A DNA stretch of 62,774 nt from JAZKSG01 sp964384785. GTDB lineage: Archaea > Thermoplasmatota > E2 > DHVEG-1. The notes under the pieces were generated by a model, which was not told the origin of the DNA, did no database searches, and was given only the letters and a program-made list of their open reading frames with translations. The position numbers were made by a program, and so were the translations under genes. Location: NCBI GenBank assembly GCA_964384785.1, contig CAYLLH010000049.1:1-62774 (forward strand), read 5' to 3'. Numbering within the stretch: position 1 is the first letter of the stretch; each line of letters starts with the position of its first letter. Of the stretch, positions 34,397 through 43,734 are shown in pieces.

Positions 34397-35491
34397 TTGA
34401 AAAAAAGAGTGCAAAAAGTTTTTGAGAATCATAAAGCGGACCTTGAAGCAATTTTAATAAAAAACTCTTCGGAACCCTATATTGATAGTAACTTTTTTTA
34501 TACAACTGGACTAAAAAAAGGTTTATTTGAAAACTCTGTAGCAGTACTTTTTTCTGATGGATATATAGATCTTATAGTGCCAAGTCTTGAAGAAGTAAGT
34601 GCAAAAAAAGCAGTTGATTCAGAAATTTATGTTTATTCAAATAAAGATGAATATATCAAAAATCTAAAAAATTCTTTAAAAAATAATAAAAAAATTGGTT
34701 TAAATTTTAATTCTATAACATACAAGGATTTTAAAAATTTTGAAGAATTATTTTCTAATTCTGAATTTTTTGATGCCGAAGAAAGCTTTAGTAAAACTCG
34801 AAGAGTAAAAGATGAAAAAGAAATATTTTTTATTAAAAAAGCATCAGAAATTGTTGACCGGGTTGTAGAAAAAATTCCAGAAATTGTAACTGAGGGTATA
34901 CACGAGTTTGAGTTGGCTAGTGAAATGGAATATCTGATGGGAAGATATGGATCTGATAAACCTGCTTTTGAAACAATTTCTTCTTTTGGGTCAAACACTG
35001 CTGAGCCGCATTATACTCACGGTAAAAAAAAGATTTCTGATGGTGATTTTGTTTTATGTGATTTTGGTGCAAATTACATGAAATATAATTCAGATATCAC
35101 AAGGACTTTTATTTTTGGGAATTGTTCTGAAAAACAAAAAAAGATCTATGAAACCGTTAAACAAGCTCAACAAAAAGGTTTGGAATTAATAAAACCTGGT
35201 GTGAAAGCATCAGAGGTTCATAAGGTTGTTTTTGATTTTATACAAAATAGTCCATTTAAAGATTGTTTTATTCATTCAACGGGTCATTCTCTGGGTTTAG
35301 ATGTTCATGATCCTGGTTTATCGATAAATTCTGAAAGTGATGTTGTTCTTGAGGAAAACATGGTTTTCACTGTTGAGCCAGGTGTTTACATTCCAGGTTT
35401 TGGTGGTGTTAGAATAGAGGATGATATTCGTGTCATTGGTGATGGTTTCGAATTTTTAACTGAATCTTCTAAAGATATTGTAAACATCTGA
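34397..35491 (+). CDS. Xaa-Pro aminopeptidase (M24 family)
   Basis: The 364-residue enzyme has the M24 metal ligands: D in VLCDFGANY, D in SDITRTF, H in TGHSLGLDVHD, E in TVEPGVYIPGFGG and E in GVRIEDD. The N-terminal domain (about 1-120) is the creatinase-type fold. It removes N-terminal residues before Pro, or cleaves X-Pro dipeptides. The start is TTG at 34397, with GAGGG upstream. The gene is followed by glyA. Confidence 0.9.
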   Translation: MKKRVQKVFENHKADLEAILIKNSSEPYIDSNFFYTTGLKKGLFENSVAVLFSDGYIDLIVPSLEEVSAKKAVDSEIYVYSNKDEYIKNLKNSLKNNKKIGLNFNSITYKDFKNFEELFSNSEFFDAEESFSKTRRVKDEKEIFFIKKASEIVDRVVEKIPEIVTEGIHEFELASEMEYLMGRYGSDKPAFETISSFGSNTAEPHYTHGKKKISDGDFVLCDFGANYMKYNSDITRTFIFGNCSEKQKKIYETVKQAQQKGLELIKPGVKASEVHKVVFDFIQNSPFKDCFIHSTGHSLGLDVHDPGLSINSESDVVLEENMVFTVEPGVYIPGFGGVRIEDDIRVIGDGFEFLTESSKDIVNI

Positions 35492-35570
35492 AAAACTGTA
35501 TTATAAAACTAGTTTTTTTCCATTACCTTTTTAATAGTATTTTTTATACCTTGTTCTGAGTGGTGTTTTT

Positions 35571-36866
35571 ATGAGTTGGTATGAAGATGCTGAATTTATT
35601 AAAAAACAGGCAATATTAAACAATGAATTTTACAGCCGATCTCTTCCTATGATAGCAAGTGAAAACGTGTTATCTCCTATGGTTAAAGAGATGTTGGTTA
35701 CAGATTTCCATGGACGTTATGCAGAGGGAACTCCTGGTAACCGTTATTATGAAGGCTGTCAGTATTTCGATAAAGTAGAAGAAAAGGCTATAGAGCTTGC
35801 TAAAAAACTTTTTAATTGTAATTATGCAGATGTTCGACCTACAGCGGGTACTACTGCTAATATGGCGGTTTTAAAAGCGCTTATTAAACCCGGTGAGACA
35901 GCAACTGTTCTAGATCTTGCAAATGGTGCTCATATCAGTTTTGGAAAATGGGGTGCAGCTGCTTTACGTGGTATTAACTTGGTTTCGTATCCTTTCAAAA
36001 ACGATATTATGAACATTGATATTGATGGAGCTGTCAAACTTATTAAAAAAACGAAGCCAAAGGTTTGTTTGAATGGTCGTTCTGTTTTCTTATTCCCAAG
36101 CCCTATTAAGGAATTGGCTGAAGCTGCTCATGATGTTGGAGCATATCTAGTGTATGATGCAGCGCATGTATTAGGTCTTATTGCTGGTAAACAGTTTCAG
36201 GATCCACTTCGTGAAGGAGCAGATGTTATGACAGGTAGCACACATAAAACACTACCAGGCCCTCAGGGCGGTATGGTTATTTCAGATCATACAGGAGAGA
36301 CTAAAGAAGATAAATCTTTTTTAATGAGACTAAATTTTGGTGTATTTCCTGGTGTCACATCATCATATCATCTTCATCATGTAGCTGGTAAAGCAATAGC
36401 TTATGCTGAACATCTTGAATTCGGAGAAAAATATGCTAGGCAGACGATAAAAAATGCTAAAAGCCTCGCTCAAGCCTTATATGAAAGAGGTTTCAAAGTA
36501 TTCGGAGAACAACTTGGATTTACAGAATCTCATCAGATACTAATGGCTGTAGGTCAAGGTAAAGGAAAAGAAGCTTCTTCTAAACTAGTAAATGCAGGTA
36601 TTGTAACAAATATGAACACTATACCCGGTGATAAAGACCCGATGAACCCATCAGGTTTAAGACTTGGTACACCTGAATTAACACGTATTGGTATGAAAGA
36701 AAACGATATGCAGGATATCGCAGATTTCTACATACGGGTTTTAGAAAACAATGAAAACCCTGAAACTGTAGCAGAAGATGTCGCAGAATTCAGAAAAAAC
36801 TTCCAAGAAATACATTACTGTTTCAAAGAAGGATTCAAAGGCTACGAATACCTTGAAATATACTAA
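35571..36866 (+). CDS. glyA: serine hydroxymethyltransferase
   Basis: The 431-residue PLP enzyme interconverts serine and glycine with a C1 carrier. The Schiff-base Lys lies in TGSTHKTLPGPQGG, the N-terminal LPMIASENVLSPMV is typical, and EGTPGNRYYEGC matches the substrate loop. Length is normal for archaeal SHMT. Synonymous codon use changes from T/G-ending to A/C-ending within the gene. The glycine route is matched by kbl at 42.5 kb. Confidence 0.96.
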   Translation: MSWYEDAEFIKKQAILNNEFYSRSLPMIASENVLSPMVKEMLVTDFHGRYAEGTPGNRYYEGCQYFDKVEEKAIELAKKLFNCNYADVRPTAGTTANMAVLKALIKPGETATVLDLANGAHISFGKWGAAALRGINLVSYPFKNDIMNIDIDGAVKLIKKTKPKVCLNGRSVFLFPSPIKELAEAAHDVGAYLVYDAAHVLGLIAGKQFQDPLREGADVMTGSTHKTLPGPQGGMVISDHTGETKEDKSFLMRLNFGVFPGVTSSYHLHHVAGKAIAYAEHLEFGEKYARQTIKNAKSLAQALYERGFKVFGEQLGFTESHQILMAVGQGKGKEASSKLVNAGIVTNMNTIPGDKDPMNPSGLRLGTPELTRIGMKENDMQDIADFYIRVLENNENPETVAEDVAEFRKNFQEIHYCFKEGFKGYEYLEIY

Positions 36867-36883
36867 ATCCTTTTCTTTTTTTT

Positions 36884-37435
36884 ATGATAATATCTATAAC
36901 TGGAACACCGGGAACGGGTAAAACCTCTGTTTCAAAAAAACTTGAAAAAAAAGGATACAAAATTGTTGACTTAAATACTCTTTGCAAGGAAAAAAAATTT
37001 TTTGAAGGATTTGATAAAAAAAGAGATTCACAGATAATAAACATTGAAAAATTAGATGATTATATTTCAAAAATTAAACCTGAAAACGAAATATGGATAC
37101 TTGACTCCCATATTTCTCATCTTTTAAAAAGTGTTGATAAAGTTTTTTTACTTAGATGTCATCCAAATAAATTGAAAAATCGTTTAAAAGATAAAAATTG
37201 GATGAAGGAAAAAGTTGAAGAAAACCTTGAAGCAGAAATAATTGATATAATACTGTGTGAAACTTTGGATAATCATGATAAAAAAAATGTTTTCGAGATT
37301 GATACCACAAAAAAAGACACATCAGAAGTTTCTGAGATTATCGTTGATAAAATAAAAAATAATTTTAAAACAGATTCGTTATATGAACCTGGTCATATTG
37401 ATTGGTCTGAAGAATTATTAAAAAGAAAAAAATAA
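36884..37435 (+). CDS. adenylate kinase-like NTPase (Fap7/AK6 type)
   Basis: The 183-residue protein has the P-loop GTPGTGKTSVSKKL near its start, DSHISHLL after strand 3, and a lid-like RLKDKNWMKEKVEENLEAE. It matches archaeal Fap7/AK6, a nucleotide kinase that assists in ribosome assembly. It starts 17 bp after glyA and is followed 22 bp later by the CDP-alcohol transferase, probably in one transcript. Confidence 0.88.
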   Translation: MIISITGTPGTGKTSVSKKLEKKGYKIVDLNTLCKEKKFFEGFDKKRDSQIINIEKLDDYISKIKPENEIWILDSHISHLLKSVDKVFLLRCHPNKLKNRLKDKNWMKEKVEENLEAEIIDIILCETLDNHDKKNVFEIDTTKKDTSEVSEIIVDKIKNNFKTDSLYEPGHIDWSEELLKRKK

Positions 37436-37457
37436 TGAATAGTTAAAGGTGGAATAA

Positions 37458-38093
37458 ATGGTTTTAGATAAACAACGAGATAAAATTGATCCTTTGCTTT
37501 CGAAACTATCTAAACCATTTCTTAGAGTTAATCCTGATGTTTTAACATGGAGTTCGGTTATTTGTGCCGCAGTAGCTGGTTTATTTTTCTTTTATTCTAG
37601 TCCTGAAGAAGAACTTCAGAATTTTTTTCTTTATGGTGCTGTTTTGTTTGTTTTTTTAAATGGTTTTCTTGATGCAGCTGATGGAAAAGTAGCAAAACTT
37701 ACAGGTCAAGCATCAAAACGTGGTGATTTTCTTGATCATGCACTTGATCGTTATGCGGATGTTTTTATGGTTGGGGGTCTTGCCCTTAGTTCATGGAATA
37801 GTCATCCAAGTGTTGGGCTTCTTGCTATTATTGGTATGTTGATGACAAGTTATATGGGTACTCAGTCACAGGCGGTTGGTGCAAAAAGAGATTATTCAGG
37901 TCTTCTTGGCAGAGCTGATCGTATTTTTTTACTTTTAGTTTTTCCTGTTATTCAGCATATACTTCTTCATTATAGTTTTCAACTTCCGCTTGAGATTACT
38001 TTGTTAGAATGGGTTTTGATTTATTTTGCTGTAGTTGGTAATATTACAGCTGCTCAAAGATTTATAAGTACTTTGATTTTTTTTAAAAAATAA
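37458..38093 (+). CDS. CDP-alcohol phosphatidyltransferase (archaeal lipid head-group synthase)
   Basis: The 211-residue membrane enzyme has the family motif D72-x2-D75-G76-x2-A79-K80-x8-G89-x3-D93-x3-D97 and about six helices. It joins CDP-archaeol to a head group; the closest archaeal relatives make archaetidylinositol phosphate, which is likely but not certain here. The usual Arg after Ala is Lys. It follows the Fap7-like gene by 22 bp. Confidence 0.88.
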   Translation: MVLDKQRDKIDPLLSKLSKPFLRVNPDVLTWSSVICAAVAGLFFFYSSPEEELQNFFLYGAVLFVFLNGFLDAADGKVAKLTGQASKRGDFLDHALDRYADVFMVGGLALSSWNSHPSVGLLAIIGMLMTSYMGTQSQAVGAKRDYSGLLGRADRIFLLLVFPVIQHILLHYSFQLPLEITLLEWVLIYFAVVGNITAAQRFISTLIFFKK

Positions 38094-38102
38094 TATTTTT
38101 TT

Positions 38103-38810
38103 TTAGTTGTTTGCTTTGTACCAGGATATTATGTCCTTGTAATCAAAGACGCTACCTGTAGTATATAGAATAGTTGTTTTTTGTGATACGAGTTGATCTA
38201 TTTCATCGGTTATTAGTAATCCTATTGCTGTTATTCCTTTGGCGAATCCATAATATTCGAATTCTATTCCTTTTTTTGTTGTAATTCCACGGTATTTTAG
38301 TTTATATCCTTCGTTTTCTAGTTGGTATTGATAATTTTGAATAATATTATCGGGTGTTGCTTCGGAGATGTATATTTTGTATTTTAAATCCTCGATATCT
38401 GGGATGTCAGTTATTTTTTTGTATTCCTCTATAAAATTGTCGATTTCTATACTTCCTATGGTTCCTACGGGTTCTTTTACTGGAAGGAATGCTTTTACGG
38501 GTAGATATCCTGTGTCAAATGCTATAAAACTGATCGAGCTTATCATTATACAGATTATTGTGAATATTGAAAAAATTCTTTTGTAGTTTTTTTGATTGAA
38601 ATTTTGTTTTTTGTATGTGTAATTTGATTTTGTCTCTGTTTTTATTTGTTTTTTTGGTGTTTCTGGTTTTTTGTGTATTTTTACTTGGGATGTTAGATTT
38701 TCTGGTTTGTTTTTTTCTTGTATGTATCCGTCTTTTTGTTTTTGATAGTTTTCGAAATAAACCTTTTCAGTTTTTTTGTGTTTAAGGTATATTATTTCTA
38801 TCTTGGACAT
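38103..38810 (-). CDS. single-pass membrane protein with external domain, unknown
   Basis: The 235-residue protein has a Lys-rich N-terminal cytoplasmic part (1-77), a membrane helix (about 78-98), and an outer domain with repeated beta strands (about 110-235). The outer domain has no recognised catalytic motif. A palindrome overlaps its predicted promoter (38824-38844). It is convergent with the lipid synthase gene. T/G-rich plus-strand bases mean A/C-rich sense codons. Confidence 0.65.
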   Translation of the reverse strand: MSKIEIIYLKHKKTEKVYFENYQKQKDGYIQEKNKPENLTSQVKIHKKPETPKKQIKTETKSNYTYKKQNFNQKNYKRIFSIFTIICIMISSISFIAFDTGYLPVKAFLPVKEPVGTIGSIEIDNFIEEYKKITDIPDIEDLKYKIYISEATPDNIIQNYQYQLENEGYKLKYRGITTKKGIEFEYYGFAKGITAIGLLITDEIDQLVSQKTTILYTTGSVFDYKDIISWYKANN

Positions 38811-38823
38811 TGTCTCCCTTATT

Positions 38824-38844
38824 ATATGTTGTTGTGCAACATAT
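38824..38844 (-). promoter_or_regulatory. palindrome at promoter of 38810 gene
   Basis: ATATGTTG (38824-38831) and CAACATAT (38837-38844) flank a 5-base spacer, and a TATA-like ATTTAAATATTT follows at 38843-38853 as seen on the plus strand. On the minus strand the palindrome lies between the TATA box and the start codon at 38810, where a repressor would block initiation. Confidence 0.55.
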
Positions 38845-38965
38845 TTAAATATTTAGGTTAAAATTAAAATTATAAAATAAAAACAAGGTTTTATACTAAA
38901 AATATTTGCAAAGTATTAAAAAACCCTTAAACAGATTGTAAAAATAAAAATCTAAATGGATAAAT

Positions 38966-40234
38966 ATGTCAAAAACAAAAAATTCAATTGTTATATCATT
39001 TACAAGAGACGTTTCTGAAATAATAGATTTAGCAGAAACCCTAAATTATACTGTTGTAAAAAATTTTATTCAGATTAGAAAAAAACCTGATGTAAAAAGT
39101 TATATTGGAAAAGGCAAGGTAAACGAAATCAAAGAATATCTTGAAGAAAAAAATGAAAAAATAGATCTAATCATAGTCGATGGTACACTTAAACCATCTC
39201 AATGGTTTTACTTAGAAAAAAAATTCAAAACTGAAGTTTATGACCGGGTCAGATTGATTTTAAAAATATTTGAAAAAAGAGCAGAAAGAAAAGAAGCATG
39301 TCTTCAAGTTAAGTTAGCTCAACTTGAATATGAAAGACCCTTTGTTCGAGAATTAATCCATAGAGCCAGAAGTGGTGAACATCCTGGCCTTATGGCTGGT
39401 GGAGAGTATCAAGTAGATGACTATTATGAAATGATTAAAAAACAAATGAAAAAAATTAAACAAGATCTACAATCTATCCGGCAGGAAAGGGAGCTTAGAC
39501 GTAGGCATAGGCATGTAGGAGGTTTTTATCTTGTATCTCTTGCCGGTTATACAAATGCTGGAAAAAGCAGTCTTTTAAATTATCTCTCTTCTGAAAATGT
39601 TAAAGTCGAAGGGAAATTATTTTCCACTCTTTCCACTACAACCCGTCGGCTTAAAAATGATGGAGTTCCTGTTTTGATTACAGATACAGTTGGTTTTATT
39701 CAGGATCTTCCCGCTTTAATTGTAGATGCTTTTCATTCTACTCTTGAAGAAATAGAGGTTGCTGATGTTATTTTATTAGTCGTTGATGTTAGTAAAAATA
39801 TTGAAACTGTAAAGAATAAACTTAAAGTTTCACTTGATGAATTAAAAGAAATCGGTGTTTCTTCTCCAGTTGTTGTTGTGTTTAATAAAATTGATTTACT
39901 GTCAAGTGATGAGATTGAAAGTAGGAAGAATTTTTTTAAAGATTCTGAAATTTTAAAAGATAAAAAAATGGTTTTTACTTCTGTTGAAGAAGAAACAAAT
40001 ATGGATGTTTTGTTGGATTTAGTTTTTGATTCTTTACCTGATTTGACTGAGTTAAGTATTTCTTTGCCTTTTAATGAGGGTGTTAATTCTTTTGTTTCTT
40101 GGGTTCATGATAAAGCTTTTGTTTTTGATTCATCTTATGGAGAAAATATTGTTCTTTGTTTAGAATGTGCTCCAGATATACGGGGTAAGATTGTTTCTCG
40201 TTGTTTGGAGTTGGGTGGAAAAGTTATTGGATAA
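38966..40234 (+). CDS. hflX: GTPase HflX
   Basis: The 422-residue protein has the HflX N-terminal domain (about 1-115, with KPDVKSYIGKGKVNEI), a helical linker, and a Ras-like G domain with P-loop GYTNAGKSSLLN, DTVGFIQDLP and NKIDLL. HflX binds large ribosomal subunits and rescues stalled ribosomes. Sense-strand codons drift from A-rich at the start to T/G-rich at the end. It is divergent from the 38103 membrane-protein gene. Confidence 0.94.
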   Translation: MSKTKNSIVISFTRDVSEIIDLAETLNYTVVKNFIQIRKKPDVKSYIGKGKVNEIKEYLEEKNEKIDLIIVDGTLKPSQWFYLEKKFKTEVYDRVRLILKIFEKRAERKEACLQVKLAQLEYERPFVRELIHRARSGEHPGLMAGGEYQVDDYYEMIKKQMKKIKQDLQSIRQERELRRRHRHVGGFYLVSLAGYTNAGKSSLLNYLSSENVKVEGKLFSTLSTTTRRLKNDGVPVLITDTVGFIQDLPALIVDAFHSTLEEIEVADVILLVVDVSKNIETVKNKLKVSLDELKEIGVSSPVVVVFNKIDLLSSDEIESRKNFFKDSEILKDKKMVFTSVEEETNMDVLLDLVFDSLPDLTELSISLPFNEGVNSFVSWVHDKAFVFDSSYGENIVLCLECAPDIRGKIVSRCLELGGKVIG

Positions 40235-40308
40235 TTTTCTTGATCTTTTTTCTGTTTTGTTATTTTAACAAATAAATTTTATATATGATTCTTGACACAA
40301 AATATCAC

Positions 40309-40326
40309 GTCATGTATTATCATGAC
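40309..40326. promoter_or_regulatory. inverted repeat at the start of the NosD-like transcription unit
   Basis: GTCATG (40309-40314) and CATGAC (40321-40326) are 6-bp arms around a 6-bp spacer. A TATA-like TTTTATATATGA lies at about 40277-40288, so the repeat falls at the predicted transcript start of the NosD-like gene. Confidence 0.45.
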
Positions 40327-40345
40327 TTGGCGTGGTATGGTAGAG

Positions 40346-41305
40346 ATGCAACGGAAATCAAGGGAAGCAATAGCAATAATAACAATACTGCTAATCTCGC
40401 AGTTACTATTTACAACAACAATACAATCAGAAAAAATAACTGTTAAAAAAAGCAATCCACAAGAAATAATAGTCGATATCAACGGAACTGGACATTACAC
40501 AACAATACAAGATGCATTAGATAACTCCGAAGAAAATCAAATAATCTATGTAAAAAAAGGAACTTATCCTGAAATACTTAACATTAGACAAACAGTAAAA
40601 ATAGTGGGTGAGGAAAATACCGTAATAAATCCCATCTCAGAAAAAAACAAATATGCAATCCGCCTGGGAGCCCCAAACATATATATCAAAAATTTAATAG
40701 TAACAAATGGGGCTCCTGGTCTTTACACAACAGCCCTACGAATCTCTTCTTCAAACAATACAATAAAAAACTCTGTATTTTCAGATTGTCCTATAGGGAT
40801 ATTAGTATGGACATCAAATAATAAAATAGAAAACTGTACTTTCAAAAATAGTCAAGATGAAGGAATCGCTTTGTTAGGCTCAAAATTTTCAAAATGCGAA
40901 AACAATACAATAAAAAACTGTGTTTTCTCAAATAATTGTGATGGTATAGAACTACAATATTCTAGTTACAACAAAATTATAAAATGTGAATTTTTTGAAA
41001 ATACCCACAGTGGAATAGATGCAATTGCTGAATCAAATAATAACAATCTAATAACAGAATGTAAAATTTATAATAACACAGTACATGGAATTTATTTATC
41101 CTCCTCATCTAATAACACTATTGAAAAATCTCAAATTTATGAAAACAAAGATGGAAACATATACTTATATGGAGCTTCAATAGATAATAATATAAAAAAT
41201 GATAACATTTTTACTAAATCAGAAAATATAAACAATTTTTTGTTATCAATAATTAACAGTTTTTCTTCAATATTTCTCACTCTGATTTTTAAGAAAAATT
41301 ATTAA
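40346..41305 (+). CDS. secreted NosD-like right-handed beta-helix protein
   Basis: From the ATG at 40346 this gives 319 residues. A signal peptide (IAIITILLISQLLFTT) is followed by about 12 parallel beta-helix coils with the typical N-N-T-I-x-N pattern (for example SSNNTIKNSVFS and SSNNTIEKSQIY). A C-terminal hydrophobic segment and basic end could anchor it. Related NosD and pectate-lyase-like proteins bind or cut polysaccharides or metals; no catalytic set can be identified. Other in-frame starts are ATG at 40322 and 40337. Confidence 0.75.
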   Translation: MQRKSREAIAIITILLISQLLFTTTIQSEKITVKKSNPQEIIVDINGTGHYTTIQDALDNSEENQIIYVKKGTYPEILNIRQTVKIVGEENTVINPISEKNKYAIRLGAPNIYIKNLIVTNGAPGLYTTALRISSSNNTIKNSVFSDCPIGILVWTSNNKIENCTFKNSQDEGIALLGSKFSKCENNTIKNCVFSNNCDGIELQYSSYNKIIKCEFFENTHSGIDAIAESNNNNLITECKIYNNTVHGIYLSSSSNNTIEKSQIYENKDGNIYLYGASIDNNIKNDNIFTKSENINNFLLSIINSFSSIFLTLIFKKNY

Positions 41306-41352
41306 GAACCTTATAACATATAAGTTAACTAGCCTCGGAGAGATAGAATTCT

Positions 41353-42465
41353 ATGACTAACAATGAAAATATAAACATTAAAATCGAAGTTTACAGAGAC
41401 AAAAATACTGGTGATCTAAAAATTTTAGCTCATTTTGATAAAAATTCTCAAAATATATTCAAAGACAGCCAAGGTTATGTATGGTTACCAACTATTGAAG
41501 AAAAAGAACTTTTGGATGAAACATTTGATTTAATGAATGATACTCAACCGTCTTCATCACAATCGGAACCCGTTTTTAATCCAGTCGATAAAAACGAGGC
41601 GGCAGAACCTTCACAGGAAAAAGAGTTTAGACCAAAACCAGCAGTTGAAACACAGAATAATGCCCCTGAAACCGAATTTTCTGAAGAAAAAAATGAAGAA
41701 GATATTGAAGAATTTGTACCTCAAACTGAAGAACCTGCTCCTTCATTTCAACGTGAAGAGGAAGCAAAAGAGCCTTCTAGGCCTTTAGAAAATCAATTAG
41801 AATTTACTCCAACTCCTGAAGTTGAAGAACCTGATGAAGAATACAATCCACCTTCTGAAACTACTGAATCAAAAGTAAAAGTTACACCAGGTTCTTCTGA
41901 AACAGAGGAACTGGAAGAAAAAGCAAAGTCTTCTCCATTTTCTGAAAAACCTGAAGAAAAAAAAGAAGTTACAGAACCGGAAACAAAACCTGAAAAAAAA
42001 GAAACAGTTTTTGAAGTAACATCAGCTAGTAAAAAACCAAAACCAGATATTGAAAAACAAGAATCTAAATCTGTTTTTGACAAAAAACCTGAAGAAAAAA
42101 AAGAAGTTACAGAACCGGAAACAAAACCTTCTCAAGAACCAAAATTCAGTTTTGAAAAAAAAGAAGAAAAAGATTCAATTTCTGAAAGAAAACAAGAGAA
42201 GAAACCACCTGTGCCAGAATCAAAATTCAGTGTAGAGGAACAGGAACCGGAAACAAAATCTGAAGAAAAAAAAGAAGAAAAAAAGAATCCTGAAGAAGAA
42301 GGTATGATAGTAAAAGCTGATGCAGATGCCATTGAAAAAGCTCTTCGTAAACATACTTCTGATAAGGATAAATCAATGGTTGAAGCTGATGAAGAAACCA
42401 TTGTTAATAAGGTTTTAAGTCAAAAAAAATGGAGTAAAAAAAGAGATAAAGAAAAAGAAGAATAA
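41353..42465 (+). CDS. acidic low-complexity protein with C-terminal charged domain
   Basis: The 370-residue protein begins with a short folded-looking part (1-55, VYRDKNTGDLKILAHFDK). A long Pro/Glu/Lys-rich region with two near-identical blocks (KPEEKKEVTEPETKP) follows, then a compact helical end (about 318-370, MIVKADADAIEKALRK). It has no membrane segment. The repeats arise from a 47-bp duplication in the DNA. It follows the NosD-like gene by 47 bp. Function unknown. Confidence 0.6.
   Translation: MTNNENINIKIEVYRDKNTGDLKILAHFDKNSQNIFKDSQGYVWLPTIEEKELLDETFDLMNDTQPSSSQSEPVFNPVDKNEAAEPSQEKEFRPKPAVETQNNAPETEFSEEKNEEDIEEFVPQTEEPAPSFQREEEAKEPSRPLENQLEFTPTPEVEEPDEEYNPPSETTESKVKVTPGSSETEELEEKAKSSPFSEKPEEKKEVTEPETKPEKKETVFEVTSASKKPKPDIEKQESKSVFDKKPEEKKEVTEPETKPSQEPKFSFEKKEEKDSISERKQEKKPPVPESKFSVEEQEPETKSEEKKEEKKNPEEEGMIVKADADAIEKALRKHTSDKDKSMVEADEETIVNKVLSQKKWSKKRDKEKEE
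41945..42129 (+). repeat. 47-bp direct repeat within the acidic-protein gene
   Basis: Bases 41945-41991 are repeated exactly at 42083-42129, 138 bp later. The repeat encodes the KPEEKKEVTEPETKP block. In-frame identity at synonymous positions points to recent duplication or gene conversion. Confidence 0.9.
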
Positions 42466-42472
42466 TTTTTTT

Positions 42473-43660
42473 TTAGATTATTACTAATTTTTTACCTAAT
42501 TTTTCGAATTTATTTAAAGCAAAATCTAGATCTTCTTTTGTAAGACCCGCGTTCATCATTGTTCTAATTCGTGCTTTATTTCTAGGAACCATTGGGAAAA
42601 CTATTGGTAATGCAAAAATACCTTCTTCAATTAGTTTATCACTAAGTTCTTTTGCTTTTGATGATTCTCCGACTATTACAGGTGTAATTGGTGTTTCACT
42701 TTCTCCTGTATCAAAACCCATGCTTTCTAACTCTTTTTTGAAATATTTTGTGTTATCCCATAAATTTTTAACATGCTCTGGTTCATTCTCAAGTACATCT
42801 ATCGCGGCTAGTTGGGCGCCAGCAACAGCAGGTGGATGTGAACCCGATAAAAGCCAGGTTCTTGATTTGTTATAAGCATAATTTACCAGATCTTGACTTC
42901 CGGCTACTAGTCCACCGACTACGCCGAATGCTTTACTGAATGTACCCATTTCAATATCGATTTTTCCTTCAAGCCCAAAATGAGCTCCTATACCACGGCC
43001 ATCGGGTCCTATTACTCCTTCTCCATGAGCATCATCAACATAGGTCATAGCACCATATTCTTTTGCCAATTTTACGATTTTATCCATTGGTGCAATATCC
43101 CCATCCATTGAGAAAACACCATCTGTTATGATAAGAATTCTTCGATATTCTTTTTTATCTGCATCTTTTAAAACTTTTTCAAGTTCACCCATATCACAAT
43201 GTTTGTATACTGCTCTATCTGCTTTTGTAAGCCTTACACCATCTATTATACTTCCATGGTTTAATTCATCACTTATTATTAAATCTCCTTTCCCTACTAA
43301 CTGAGGAATTAGACCTGCGTTGGCTGCAAAACCTGTTTGATACACAAGTGATGATTCTGTTCCTTTAAATTTTGCAAGTTTTTTTTCTACATCCATATGT
43401 ATCTTCATTGTTCCCGCGATAGCTCTTACTGAACCACTACCTGCTCCCAGTTTTTTTGCTGCATCTATTGCTCCTTGTATAAGTTTTGGATGATTGCTTA
43501 GATTCAAATAATTGTTTGAACAAAGCATTATAACTTCTTTACCATCAACTATTGCATGTGGTGTAGATGCTGATTCTAGAATTCTTAATTGCCAGTTCAA
43601 ATCTTTTTTTACAAGTTCTTCATATTCTTCTCTTAAAAAAGCTGTTGGATCTCGTTTCAT
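42473..43660 (-). CDS. kbl: 2-amino-3-ketobutyrate CoA ligase / glycine C-acetyltransferase
   Basis: The 395-residue PLP enzyme has GTFSKAFGVVGG with the Schiff-base Lys, SNNYLNLSNHPK near the start, and YVDDAHGEGVIGPDGRG. It splits 2-amino-3-ketobutyrate with CoA to glycine and acetyl-CoA. It normally works with threonine dehydrogenase, which is not in the window, so another AONS-family substrate is possible. SHMT at 35.6 kb gives a glycine link. Confidence 0.9.
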   Translation of the reverse strand: MKRDPTAFLREEYEELVKKDLNWQLRILESASTPHAIVDGKEVIMLCSNNYLNLSNHPKLIQGAIDAAKKLGAGSGSVRAIAGTMKIHMDVEKKLAKFKGTESSLVYQTGFAANAGLIPQLVGKGDLIISDELNHGSIIDGVRLTKADRAVYKHCDMGELEKVLKDADKKEYRRILIITDGVFSMDGDIAPMDKIVKLAKEYGAMTYVDDAHGEGVIGPDGRGIGAHFGLEGKIDIEMGTFSKAFGVVGGLVAGSQDLVNYAYNKSRTWLLSGSHPPAVAGAQLAAIDVLENEPEHVKNLWDNTKYFKKELESMGFDTGESETPITPVIVGESSKAKELSDKLIEEGIFALPIVFPMVPRNKARIRTMMNAGLTKEDLDFALNKFEKLGKKLVII

Positions 43661-43734
43661 AAATATTTTAACCCCCGTTTAGTTTTTAATACACGGTTTT
43701 TTTTAGATGTGCTTCAGGGAAATAGATAAGTCTA

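Noticed and set aside
41537..42401. Other-frame open reading frames over the acidic protein gene
   Set aside because: They arise from repeated purine-rich codons and have no starts with RBS or sensible composition.
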